Shown one piece after another: positions 49,371-61,900 of a DNA stretch of 64,000 nt. Made by a program: the position numbers and the translations under genes. Under the pieces are notes generated by a model. That model had not been told where the DNA came from, did not search any database, and saw only the letters and a list, made by a program, of their open reading frames with translations. Positions within the stretch are counted from its first letter, which is position 1, and each line of letters starts with the position of its first letter. Source of the DNA: Sphagnum compactum (Eukaryota; Bryophyta; Sphagnopsida; Sphagnales); the NCBI GenBank assembly GCA_965153455.1, contig OZ234501.1, positions 6,510,001-6,574,000 of the forward strand, read 5' to 3'.

Positions 49371-50548
49371 AAATTAAAGAAAAATGTGCATAATAATAGG
49401 CAGTGACAAATCATTTCACTTATTTAAATAATGGTTCAACGGTTAATGATTTGTTCTTTAAACATGGAGGTGAAAAAAGGTGAAAAGTTCAAACCTTCAC
49501 CACTTGCACAAGTTGGTGGGCTTAAGTTACTTAGGTTAACTTAAATTTTTAAGTGCTTAGCTTAACTTAGGTTAAATTGCTAGGTGCTTAACCTAGTTAT
49601 GAACTAAATGACTAGCCTAATGAATTATTTATTATTGAATTTGATTAACTATTAATGAATTGATGGATTCAATTAATTTTAAAAAATTCACTTGTCCGTA
49701 ACAACTAGTCTTTATTCATTAGGGGGTTGACCACTTCCAGCATGGCAAATTTGTCCAAATTCATTCAAAATCTAATGAAATACATGATGAACTGAAACAC
49801 ATATTTGTGTAATGTAACCACATCAACTACACATTATTTTTTAATCAAAATGAACATAACAAGCGTTCACATAACTAGCAACTTAATCATGTTTGGTATG
49901 ACTAAAATATTAGCAATGTTGTCAAAAAAATTGATTTTTTAATTATTTCATCGACTTTTTTTTTAGTTAAAACTTAGTAGAAAAGATAGCATTTGTATAA
50001 TTCTTGGCCAACACATGGAATTCTTGGTCAAATCATAATTTATTCTTGTAAAATAGGGAGGAAAATCGTGGTTTATACAACCCACCAATGTTAATGTAGT
50101 TTTAATGGGCCACAAATTTGCATATTTATGTAGTCAGTTAGCCTTTAATTCATCCTATTCAACACATGGGATTTTACATTATATCACATCGGGTTTGCAA
50201 GTTCATATTTCATACCAATGTTTGCCAATTCTTCCTTTATTTTTAGAATTGGCAAGGTAGGTGTTTTTTTTTCCCCTACAACATATAAGGTATCAAGTAA
50301 TAAATCTTTTCAAGTTTGTGAAATTTCCTTATTAACAATATCCTTGTCAAACCAAACCCCTAGTTACAAATTATTTTAGTTGTGTTTTTGGTGATACTCA
50401 CATATTAGTCTCAATGTTCAAATATCCATCTTGAAATTAGCCTAATATATTATTCAAGTAGGGAAAATATTTCCATGGGTATGGTGTTTGCATGATGTAA
50501 TGAGTCCCACACACACTAATCCATTCTTATAAAATTTTTTATTGCATA

Positions 50549-50890
50549 CTAGTGTGAACCTGGTGCATAATGCACCCGTCGAGCTCCCCCCCGCCCGGTC
50601 CTTCCCATTGCCCACTTCGGTTCTTTACCCGTCGACCCCCCCCCGTCCTTCGCATTTTTCACTCCGATTCTTTAACCCGTTGATCCCCCCCCCCGTTCCC
50701 CTGTTATATATAATTAACTTCCCGCCCCGTGCTGGCCCCCCCCCCCCGCCCCGTTACCAAGCCCTGTCATAGAAAATGCATTGCCCGATTCTGCCATAGA
50801 AAATGCAGAGGCCGGTTTTGCCATAGAATTGCAGCAGAATTGTCGTGTCAGACATATGCACAGACAGACTTACTGAATTAATATATAAGA
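50549..50890 (-). mobile_element. Helitron-like non-autonomous element (copy 3)
   Basis: On the minus strand it starts TCTTATATATTAA after A and ends with the GGTGCA/TGCACC hairpin and CACACTAG before T. Its first 200 bp (plus-strand left side) match copy 2 closely, including the poly-C-rich blocks. The rest differs apart from the TCTGTC-rich 5' subterminus. Length 342 bp. A stand-alone insertion in AT-rich spacer, so both host junctions are clean. Confidence 0.78.
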
Positions 50891-52939
50891 TGACATATAA
50901 CTAAGGTGTTGATATACTTGAATGTGATCCACCAATCCCCAAGTTAAGACCATCCTCAACAACCTTTGAAGTGGAACACACCAAAACCGATGTACGCGAT
51001 GTTATGCTTACACAATGCAAGCTCTCACTACATATGGACCCAAAGGAAAAAACTTAAGTGGTTGAATGGCAAGTAAGTGGAACTGATGTCATGTGAACCA
51101 AATCATATTCCATTCCATTGTGTTGAAATCCAAATCACCATAGTGGTTTTTGGCATTCCACCCAAAAATGTAATCATTATACAAGAATGTATAGCGATTT
51201 CAACGACACAATTTCTAGTAGTGTGTAGTAGTGGGCTCAATTCCTTCAAGGTTGAATACACTTGCATATGCATGGAAACTCACATTTGCTTGGTAATACA
51301 TAAATACAAGATCATACCATTAACATTTGTTTGACATGTTAGATTTGAATTTCAAGTTTACAACATTTTTCCTCTTTACACTCTTTGTAAATGGAGCTCC
51401 ATTTTTTATTTTTTTGACAAACTTCATTTTTTTATAGAAGTCAAAGCATAAGGCCGCCAATGTTGCATGTGATCTTGACTAATTATCAACACTTATATAC
51501 ATGAATCAAATTTTTCTTATGTAAGAAATAATACAACATTGTTGTTGGTCCATAAGAAACCCTAGATCAAAGTGCTTAAAACATGGTCGGTAATTCTCAA
51601 TGTGCCTAGAAAAACATGAAGCAACTCCTTTAATTTAAGAAACTACACATGAATAGTGCATATGGCAAGACCTATAGTGTTAAGTACAAGTAATCATTGA
51701 TCAAAGTGTACATGTTAATGACAAGATTTGAATATTTAAAGACCATTAGGTGCATCCTATCACTTAATCAATCAAAGAATAATCAATGCAATTGACTAAT
51801 CGTGATGAGAATGTTTCTCACCTTGATGAAGGACCAAATTTGAAGATAAAAACATACCAAGAAATGTTAGCAATTTGAGAAATTTGATTCTAATTTATGT
51901 GTTAGTTTCATAAACGATCAAAGAATAAACAATTTAGTGGCCTTCCACCATTAATAATAGGTCTACACATCTACACCCCTGTTCAACCTCTAAGCAATGC
52001 AATATGATACACAAATCAATGAACTCACTCAAATAGAGCAATTCACCCTACAATATTTTGAACAAAATTTATGTAGATTCTAAAAGCAATAAGAATTGAA
52101 TGAAATAATGTGTTCAAGCAGAGCTTTTTCAAACCTTGTTTTGGTCATGTTGAATATCTATCCTTCAATTTCCTTCAAATGGTGATTAGTTGAATAACTC
52201 AATCATCCTTACATTTTCTCTAGTTTTTTTTTTCCCTTCACCTTTTGTATAAGCTCATCAAGTTCTTGCTTTTTCGGAGGTTTTTTTTATTCCTTGGAAG
52301 GAGGGGCTTCTTCATGTGAAGCTCTTTAAACAAGTTGTTTCTTCATGGGAAATCTACAATTTTAGGTGAATTTTTTTGTCTAAAATGAAATTCAGCCATG
52401 AGTGGCACATTAATGCCAATGCTAGAAGGTGGAATAATATTGTGAAATCACCTTATTTAGAATTGGACATTTTCATTTCATTGTTGCTAACATTAAGTTC
52501 CCCAAGAAACTAATAAGCAACATCATGTTGTGCTTGTTGTGAGTCCATAATATGGTACCTACTTCATTAAAAAGGGCCAATGAGACAGACTTACTCCCAT
52601 GTGGTTTTGCCCCAAGTTGATGTTGGGCTTCATATTGGCAACCTATCTTGTAAAGGACAGGCCCTGTATGTATGTATGTAGGTAGATAGGATAGCAAGTG
52701 GTTACTAGGCCCTGGATGTAGATGGTTTGTATGTAGGTAAGTCCTACCTAGTGGGTTCTCAATAGGTAGCTAGTCAAAACAGAAAATGGGCTATACATGG
52801 TGGTTGGCTGGGCAACTGAAATGAAAAATACACACAAATTTGAAGGATTCCAAATGGCTTTTACAACCCTGAATTCCAAAGGGCTCAAACATGTTGGGCA
52901 CATGGAGGGGTTAGATAGTACCCAACGTTTTGTTTTCAA

Positions 52940-53062
52940 TTCTGTGATGTAGTTGAGGTGGTGGTGATCACCCGTAAGCCAATTTAGCCAAATTTGGCTA
53001 TTAACAAAATATGAAAGGAAATAATTAAATATACTCCTGTATTTTTGGCTACTATTTGAACC
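52940..53062 (+). repeat. Dispersed 'TTTGGCTAT' repeat, copy 4
   Basis: Contains TGATGTAGTTGAGGTGG, AAATTTGGCTATTAACAAAA, TATGAAAGGAAATAATTAAA and TATTTTTGGCTACT in family order. Confidence 0.6.
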
Positions 53063-53429
53063 ATATATAGAAATGTGACGGATTTTATTTTATTTTTTGA
53101 AACCGAATTTTGGAAATTTTCAACCAAAAAATCATTGAATTTTCATGAAATTTTTTCAAAATTTTCACACTAGGAAGAAAAGGCTGCCATGCACCCCCCC
53201 TCTTTGATTGTGCACTGGTGTGTACTCTCCCTTTGCACCCGAAACTATGCAACCCAAATAGTCCACCTCCATTCCACCTGAAGGATGTGCAATCCCCAAA
53301 GATGAGCAGCAATGCCCACCCAAACCCAAAAAGAAAAATCTTTCAGAAAGCTAACAATCAAATGATGAGCAAGAGCGCTGAAGAAAAAAAAGAGGGTAGG
53401 ACCAAATACCCAAACAGCTTTGGACTCGT

Positions 53430-53810
53430 GAAGTAGTTAGAGATTCCACAACAGAACTTGATATGATACAGCAGCAACAGGTCATTACAGTGAGCTGGTA
53501 ATAAACACTAGTCAATCCAAAAGCAACAAAACAAAACCCATGCAGAGAGATGGAGTTTGAGTCCGATTCCATTGGGAAAGAATCTTACAAAAAAGAGAAG
53601 GATCGTCAGATGAGCAGGAGCACTAGACACTAGACCTCTGGATTCTGGTGAGAAGGTCTCTGGCGACAAAAGAAAAAACGCCAGATTTTGAGTGATGAAG
53701 TAGTTATATATTTGACAATCTAGAACAGAAAATTTTACAAGTCAATCAACATCAGCAGTGAAGCACCAAATCCAAAAGCAAGGAAACAAAACCCATGTCG
53801 AGAGATGATG
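53430..53810. repeat. Two-copy duplication, unit about 130 bp
   Basis: TGAAGTAGTTAGAGATT ... CAATCCAAAAGCAACAAAAC ... CCCATGCAGAGAGATGGAG recurs at about 53690-53810 as TGAAGTAGTTATATATT ... AAATCCAAAAGCAAGGAAAC ... CCCATGTCGAGAGATGATG. Intervening 100 bp unrelated. Confidence 0.6.
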
Positions 53811-55794
53811 TTGGCAATTGCCCTGGATTGATTGATTACCTACCCTCTTTTGTCCAGAGATTGAGTTGCCTGCTTGTTTGTTTGGCCTGGTCAATTTTCT
53901 ATTACTTCTGGTTTTGCTTGCTAGTAAGCTTTTGGATGAAGTATGGTGGTATTGGGTGCATGCTGCATCACCAGACAAAAAGAAGAAAGAAAGATCAAGG
54001 TTGTGTCACCACCTTTTGGTTTTACCTAGTCTCACAGTAGAATTGCAATTCTATTTGTAGTTTTAACTCAGGGAATTGCCATTAGTTTAGTGAATCAGCA
54101 TCTAGGTGGCTTCTAATTGGCTGGTTCCACCCATTTCTTTGCCCCCAAAATCAAAATTCATGAAAATCAAGGAGCCCCTCACCCCTACCCAAAGGGGAAA
54201 AAAAGTAGTCCTCTTGGCTGCCTGCTGCCTTGTTTCATTGGCTGTCATCAATTGTTTTTCCTAATGGCATGCATCCCTCAATTTCACCTATAGTAATTTA
54301 CCTTGGCAGCTGTGGCACTACTTATATTATTCGTAAAAATGTAAGGAAATTCATTAAAATATTTCTTTGAAGAATTGTTGGGAATATTCAGGAATATTCA
54401 ATTTTCCAACATGAAATCTTGAAAATTAATTAATCATGTTGTCTGACATGTTATGAATCTGCCCTGCACTACTAGAGTACACTAATATGTCACTCCATGA
54501 GCGTGGCAGCAGCCACAACAAACTCAGAAACTGGCACCTTCCAGATGTGGGTGGAAGTGTGATGAGGCCCTTTACTCCCATCTTTCCTTGGCTCAGGGAA
54601 AAGAAAAGGTTCACTACAAAGGTACAGATCTTTCCCTGAACCCAAGAAAAATGGACCTTTGGCGGGTCTAAGTTAAGGGTTCCTTAGGTTCGAATACCTA
54701 CATCCAGGTCAGCCTTAACAATCTGACTGGGGTGTAGGTAATCAATCGAAAAGAAAATAGTTAAATGAAATGTGGGTGCTTGCTTGAATGGTAGGGAATA
54801 TGATGCCCTTGTCTTAGTTGGCTCTTTTATGTGTCTTTTGAGCTGCAATCCCCCGTGATTGGACAAGAAGTCAGTTGGATATTTCTCTCATGTGAACACG
54901 GTAAGTTCTAGGGTTTTGGTTTTTGTTTTGAGTGGCCGTCAACTTTCTTCATGCAAACGGCGGGTTTTATTCTATCACTGTTTGTTAGTGGCTGCAATGA
55001 CTGCTTCAAGGAGACTTGTGAGCTTGGGTAGGAAACTTTGTTTGTTTGTGTATTATGTGGAACATGTCGACAACAAGCAATGGGTGGCTAAGGACGTTGC
55101 AACATTCAATGGAGGGGTGGAGAGTAGGATGGTGCATGAGAGCATAAGAGGAGGAATTCAAGGGCAATGGAAGGAGGTTTGTTGGTTTTGTTGATTCTGT
55201 TTTTAAAAAGTAAAGGTGGAGCTTGTGAGATTGGTAGTTGTTGTTTTGATTTTTGTTGCGCAAGTGAGTACACTATGGTAAGCCTTATGTATTTGTTAGT
55301 ATTAGACTCTACAAGGGGTTGATGCTAAGGGTTGATGACAAACAAAAAAGAAGTCCGAACTGTAGAGATAGGAGCATGTAGAAGGATACATTTGCATGGT
55401 ACCTTGTTTGAACCTTTCCTCAATCCAATTAGTGGGGCAAATGTCGGAGTGAGTGCTGGAAACCTCAGTGGGGTGTCCTTAGGTTGGGTAGAACACGGGT
55501 AAAGAGGAACAAAAATGGGAAATTAATAAAAATTTATCCATAGTCACTTTCTACACAGAAATCTGTCTTTCTTGAGTGGTTGTAAATCAACTTGGTATCG
55601 TCACTCATCCTTTGGTTCATACTTAGAAGTAAATATGTTTTTAATATTAGACCAAGTGCTCTTGTGCATTGTCGCATTTTGTAGAAAGAGGGTTAGCAGC
55701 TCATATGGATTGACTGAACACTAAGGGTTTTGACCTCAAGCCAGACCCCATTAAATTTTGAACTCACAATGTGTGGTTTTGTTCTTGGCAACAA

Positions 55795-55860
55795 ATTGAA
55801 TGCTACCACTGTAATAAGTTAGAAGAGGTTACCAGGTATGTGCCATTGGAGATTCACATA
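55795..55860 (+). pseudogene. Possible decayed retroelement zinc knuckle
   Basis: Plus-strand CYHCNKLEEVTRYVPL matches the spacing of a CCHC knuckle (C-x2-C-x4-H-x4-C) at the first two Cys only. The expected Gly-His and last Cys are replaced. Neighbouring sequence (about 55.4-56.0 kb) has no long frame. It could be a LINE or gag remnant, or chance. Confidence 0.2.
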
Positions 55861-56919
55861 GGAATGGTGAATTTTGTTCTGATAGAACAATAACACCAAG
55901 GACTTATAGCAGTGCCGGGTTGGCAGTCTCAAAAGACATAAGTTGTAGGAATTGTCTCACAATATGTGTATCTCTACTATGAGTCTTATGTGCCCAAGAG
56001 ATGTTCGTTATACATTCTTTCCGTTTTGGTTACACCCCCTCTTTTGTCCTTTTAGTTTTTTGCTTTTTTTTGGGTGTGGGAATTTTTGTGCTTGTTCTTA
56101 GTGGGATGTTAAATATCCCCTATGAAGTTTGCGGGTGTTAATGTGCAGTCCTACACATGATTGTATGGTTTGTAAAGGTGCTGGACTATCACATTGGATC
56201 CAACTTTTGGAAGTTTTACCTTATTAGAACCAGTTTCTTTAGTGAAAGTGTTTAGATTGTTTAGATCATAATGGATTTTTTGGTGTTCAATGTGTGGACA
56301 CATTAGGTAGATGTACAACATCTTATCTATTGGCAGGGCCAGCATGTTTGTGATGCCTTGTTTTGGTTCTCTGTTCAACCTTGCTATAGAACCATGCAAG
56401 CACCACATAAGATTGTGTACTAAGTAGGGTTGCTAGAAGGAATGTTCTTAAAGTCTCTCATAGCATCTTTGTTATTTTTTTTTCCTTCAAACTTTTTTTG
56501 GGGGTTCAGTTGAAGGTTTGGATTTACCTCTTCCTAGCTTGCTCGTTGTGCTTCTCAACATCCATTATCACTTGAAAATTATCTTTGAAAATAAAACATC
56601 CTTTGGCATTCCTAGGGGTGGTTTTAATGCGCTATGGGTTTTATCACAATTATCACTCTTTTATATTTTTGTCTTAGCAAAACAATGGAGGTTATCATTA
56701 ATGTTTGTATATTAATAATAATGATTATCTTGATTGGGGTTAAGTTTTAAAGTAACTTTGGGATTCATTTCCTATTGGATTACTTGCATAAAAACATTTG
56801 CATTGGTTTATTATCTAATTTGACATACTATGCAGTTGGTGTTTAAAGTTTGAATTCTTCTTCATTTTTTTGGGTACACATGTTGCATTAGCTCTTACAA
56901 TGGTTTTTTTCAAAGTATA

Positions 56920-57062
56920 AAAAATTACATTATATTATAATGTATGGTACAAACATAGAAGCCTTACATAGGTCATACCTCTGTGGGTGAAGTAGAACTG
57001 TTTTTATTTAAAGGGTTGCATGACCCATTCATGTCCTAATTATTAAACACATAAACCTAATT
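56920..57062 (-). repeat. LTR-like repeat, inverted partner of 62057-62222
   Basis: Its inverse complement matches the 62-kb segment, including TTTATGTGTTTAATA, CATGAATGGGT and the block TACATTATAATATAATGTAA. The partner is followed by a primer-binding-like sequence; this copy is not. Confidence 0.55.
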
Positions 57063-57779
57063 ACACTCCCCCTAAACCAAACATTACTAATGTTGCAATT
57101 ATAAACAATCTAGAACATTCCCCTTTATTATTTAGGGATCAATTACAAAAGAATCCATAAGTCCAATAGCAATGTTTACACTTGAGACATTTAGGTGAAA
57201 TAAGGATTTCATAAATAAATTTACTCACATGTAATGGTGGGGCAATATTTTATGGCAATCTTTTGATTTTCCACCTTTTTAAGTAAAAGGTAACATTGAA
57301 GTTCAATATTTTTAATACAATAATGAAACTCAGGTTTTATTGTTAAAAAAATGCAAGATTGATAATCACAACACTACTAGAAAAAGTGGTTTTTATGATT
57401 ACATATATGACTACATTTTATATTATATAGATCATTGGTGACTACATGATTAAGTAGTTCATAAAGCCATGTTGTTATTGTCATTAGTTCTTTCCATAAC
57501 TTTAGTCATAAGTGACATTTGTAACTAATGTCTTCATGTTTGCAATCCTATTCGGCATAGTCATGAAAAGTCATCCAATAGTTTAAATTGACCTTTTTAT
57601 GTTATTGGATTAAATTATTAAGTAAAAAATGGCAAGCCTAGGTATCCATTGAGATGATCCCATGTGGCCACACATAAACATCCATTTGAGGTGTTGCCAT
57701 GTGGAAGCCTAGGCAACAAATGATATGTTGCCATGTGGCAAATCTTAAGCATCGAATGAGGTGTTGCTACATGGCAAGC

Positions 57780-58990
57780 TTAAACCTATGGACCTATGAA
57801 CCTAGTATCTAGGAACAACACCTTAGGCTAAGAACCTAGGTGCTTTAGCAACTAGGTTCAACAACCTAAACACCTAGGCATTAAGCTAAGCTCGTAGGTA
57901 GCCTACCATGGCTAGTTAACTTAGGCTAGGTAGGCTAGCCTAGCAACCTAGCCTAAGTTGGTTAGGCTAACTAGGTTGCAAGATTGAGGACTTGAACCCC
58001 TCAACCATTGTCCTCAACCACTGCATCGCATGTTTTTATGAGAACAAATATGTCAACAAATATCTTAAACCCTTTCTTTCAACCTATTTAAATAACTTAG
58101 TTAAAATATCCTAACCTAGCTTAGGTTAAATACCGAAGCTAACATAGGCTACCCATGCTTAATATTGAAGCTAACCTAGGTCATTTAGGTTATACCTAAG
58201 CTATACCTAGGGTATACCTAGGCTATGTAGGCTATACCTATGCTATGTTTAAATTACATAAGTTATGCCTAGGCTACTATGTGGGGTTATAACTAAGCTA
58301 TATATGGCTATACCTAGGCTATGTAAGCTATATCTAGGCTATAAATAGGTTATGTAAACTAGACCTAGGCTATATAAACTATGCCTAGATTATTCTTATG
58401 GGGCTACACATAGGTTATCTAGGCCTATACCTAGTAGGCTATACGTAGGCTATATAAGCTATATTTAGGTTATACTTAAACCATGTAGGGCTATAATTTG
58501 GCTATACTTACGTTATGTAAAACTATACATAAGGTTATACATAGGCTATGTAGGGCTATAGTTTGGCTATATTTAAGTTATGTAAGGCTATACTTAAGGT
58601 TATACCTAGGCTATGTAAGCTATATATAAGCTATGTATGGTTATACTTAGGCTATACCTAGGCTATGTAGGGCTATAATTTGGCTATACTTAAGCTATGT
58701 AAGGCTATAGTTAGGGCCATACCTAGAATATGTAAGCTTTGCCTAGGTTATATCTAGGTAGGGTTATATGCCAGTTATGTAGGCTACATTTAGGCTATGT
58801 AGGGCTATAATTAGGCTATGTAAACTATATTTGAAGTATACCTAAGGTATTTAAGGCTATACCTAGGTCTATACTTAGGTTGTGTAGGCAATGTATGGTT
58901 ATATTTAAGTTATATAGACTATACATAGCACTATACCTCATCTATGTAAGGCTAAACTTGGGCTATATAGGTGACATAGGGTTATACCTA
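57780..58990. repeat. Degenerate array of CTATACCTAGGCTATGTAGG-like units
   Basis: About 1.2 kb of imperfect units containing CCTAGGCTA and GGCTATAC, with higher-order repeats of 60-120 bp visible at 58460-58720. It resembles a diverged version of the 48.6-kb array, since both are built on the CCTAGG core. Not a telomere repeat. Confidence 0.8.
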
Positions 58991-61900
58991 GGATTCTATA
59001 TGAAACCTATATAGTTTCCATGGTACGGTGTACACAAAAAGGAGTCACAATTTGACAATTTTCATTGCAACACATTTTTTTATGTGCCTTTTTAAATATT
59101 TGGAGAAGATCTTGTGATAGAATTGTGAAATAAAAAGTGGATAGCATTCTAAACTCTCATTGTGTTGTGAAATTGATGCACATTTGAACAATGCAATGGT
59201 TGATTAAAATGCATTTCTAAGTTGTAAGAACTTGTCACAAAGACTATATCATAACAAAAGGACTAAACATAAAAGATTATAGATGACTATTTTTTAGTTG
59301 TCAAATGGACATTGTTGTTAATTTTTAAGATTTCAATATTGTAATATTTGACTACCAAATGTTGACCTACCTATGAAACCTATTAAACGTAGGTCAAAAC
59401 CTATATCAAAAGTTGTTACCAAAGCATAGCTATGCTTAGAGGGAGTAAACATGTACTTGTCAAGTTCTTTAAGAAGAATTGTAGAGGCTCATTGCACCCT
59501 ACCACTCATGTGGGCCATAGTTGATGATGTGATTTTGATTTTTTACTCGAAGAAAAATGAACAATAGGTGTTGGAAAACGTAGGGGTTACATGCTAGATG
59601 TGTCTTGTAATGGGCATTGTGATTGCTTTGCATGAACTTCCTTTTTGTGTTGAAATTGGGTTGGTTGAAGATTGTCCTCCTCTTCCTCCAAATCATAGAT
59701 CATTACCATCTAAGTCAATTATGTTCCAAGGTGTGTTATTTGCCTTCAAAGATACTACAACCAAAACCTCATCATCATGTCACATTCTTGTTGTTCAATG
59801 AATTGTTACATTAATTGTATGTTATGGTTCATAATTCAGAGATGAAGGAGGTAATGTATGCTATGGATAACAAACTTGTAATGGCATTGGATTTGCAATT
59901 TGCTTTGGAACTCACTTTGCTTTTTCTTCATATGTTTTTTATTATTGTGTTTGCTTCCTTGCCACTTGTCTCTCTTTTGCTAGTCTTTGCCTCCTTTCAA
60001 CAAAGCTTTCTTCATTCATTTTGTCTATTGCAAAAACAAATGAAAAAGACAACAAAAACAAGGTAACTAACTTTAACCACAATTGCCATTACTATTTGCA
60101 TGCAACTACTTGCCAAAATTATGCTTTGCGTCTCCTTTTACGGTTAGTGCTTTAATTACACTTAAACCTTTTTTGTTATATTCTTTATATGTTTCTTGAA
60201 AGGACTTAAGAACAATATGGACATAATGTACATCCACTGCCTAGTTTAGGTGGTCTATAGCTACATAGGGTGAATGCACACTATGGGTGTACACAATTTG
60301 ATGGAAATTTGGAATTGCATATAGTATCAAAAATAGCAACACATAATATTTCCCTCAATTTAAAAATCATATATAAATGATTTGGGCTTCAAAATTAAAG
60401 GAAGTCACAAGAATCATGAATATGAAATTGAGATATAATTGTACATTTGTGTAAATGTACACCAATAATTTAATAAAGGTTTAAAAAAGACCCTTATTTG
60501 GTAGCAGTTTTCCATTTAAAAAAAAATTCAAAACTTCATTTTACTTTTGTCAAATGATTATAAAAACACTTAGCCCAAGTAAATTTTCAATGGAAAAACA
60601 TTTTTCCACCTAAAAAAATCATAATCATCAACATTTTTATACCATAATGTACTAATGAACATTTTAAAATCATCTGATCTAAATTCCACAACCTTAAAAC
60701 AAATTAAAAACTTTGATAGGGAATATTGTTCTTTATGATTTCTTTTATGTATGTGTAAAACTTCATGGGAAATTTATCATTAAATGTAGTAGTTTTTAAT
60801 CCTTTTGTGGGAATTGCAAAAATGTGAGAGGTTTCTACGAATCAAAATAATATTTTGTTGGACTATTCATTCATATATGCATTGATTTCACAACATAATG
60901 CTAGATTGGGACATCAACTATTATCTATTACAAAATTTTAATGAATATTACTTTCCAGATTTCCACCATGATGCATGAAACTCGGATACGTATTGAAAAT
61001 TATCAAATTGTAATAGGTTTTTGTGTAGACCGTAGCACGCATTCACCCCATACAATCTTGTCGTTGATTCATTTTTTCACTATCCTCATCATCATCATCT
61101 GCAATTTTATTTTTAATCACATTGGAATCATTTTGACCTAATTAGTAGATACGTTTAAGGATGTTTTGACTATGTATTTTTCTATTCATGTATTAATACA
61201 ATTTTGGTTTATTTTGATTCACAAGCACTTATTTATAGTAACCAATAATATTGTATTGTTTAATAAACAATATTGTACTTTATATGGTCCAAACCACTTT
61301 TTAATAAAATTTCCTAGGTGGATTTTACTTTCTCTGGGAACCATAGAACAAAATCACCAAACTTAAAATTCTTCCCAAAGTGACACTACTATTGACTGCA
61401 TAGAGTTTTATTCCATTATTGAATTCCTATGGTTTCATCTACCTATAGCCTATCACCATGTAATTTCTCCATGTGAAATATTTTGTTAATTAAAGCTCAC
61501 ATTGGGCTTGCATCCTTATGGTCCCCCACTAATACAAAATGTGGGCGTAGTTCACTAGCCTACATCACTATGGCCTTCATAATGAAATAACTTTACCTCT
61601 AGCCCTAAATCCCAATCTGCCATACTTGAACTGGGTCACTATGTAGTAGATTTATTTCATTATATAGTTCGTTGAATCTATTGTAGTAGAATTGGATCAT
61701 TATGCATTGGATTGGAATATTGAGCAAAAACTAGTGGCATGCACATTGTTGCAAAACAAATTACATTTAGATTTGGGCATGCCAATGGGCACACACTATC
61801 ACAACCATGGTGAACATGTAATTGAATTTGGATTATTGTTCTGGTATTGGGAAATACCAAAATGACCCTAGAAGCTTGGAGCACCAAGATTGAAAACACA

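Larger units (their letters stand above)
50891..56919. other. Intergenic block, repeats only
   Basis: Apart from the repeats listed, includes a TATG/TAGG short tandem run at 52669-52690 and an unrecognised open frame at 54859-55194. The possible zinc-knuckle remnant is at 55.8 kb. Confidence 0.4.

Noticed and set aside
57780-58990. CTAGG array considered as interstitial telomere repeat or CRISPR-like array
   Set aside because: Units are not TTTAGGG-like, lengths vary, and there are no regular unique spacers; a eukaryotic minisatellite fits better.
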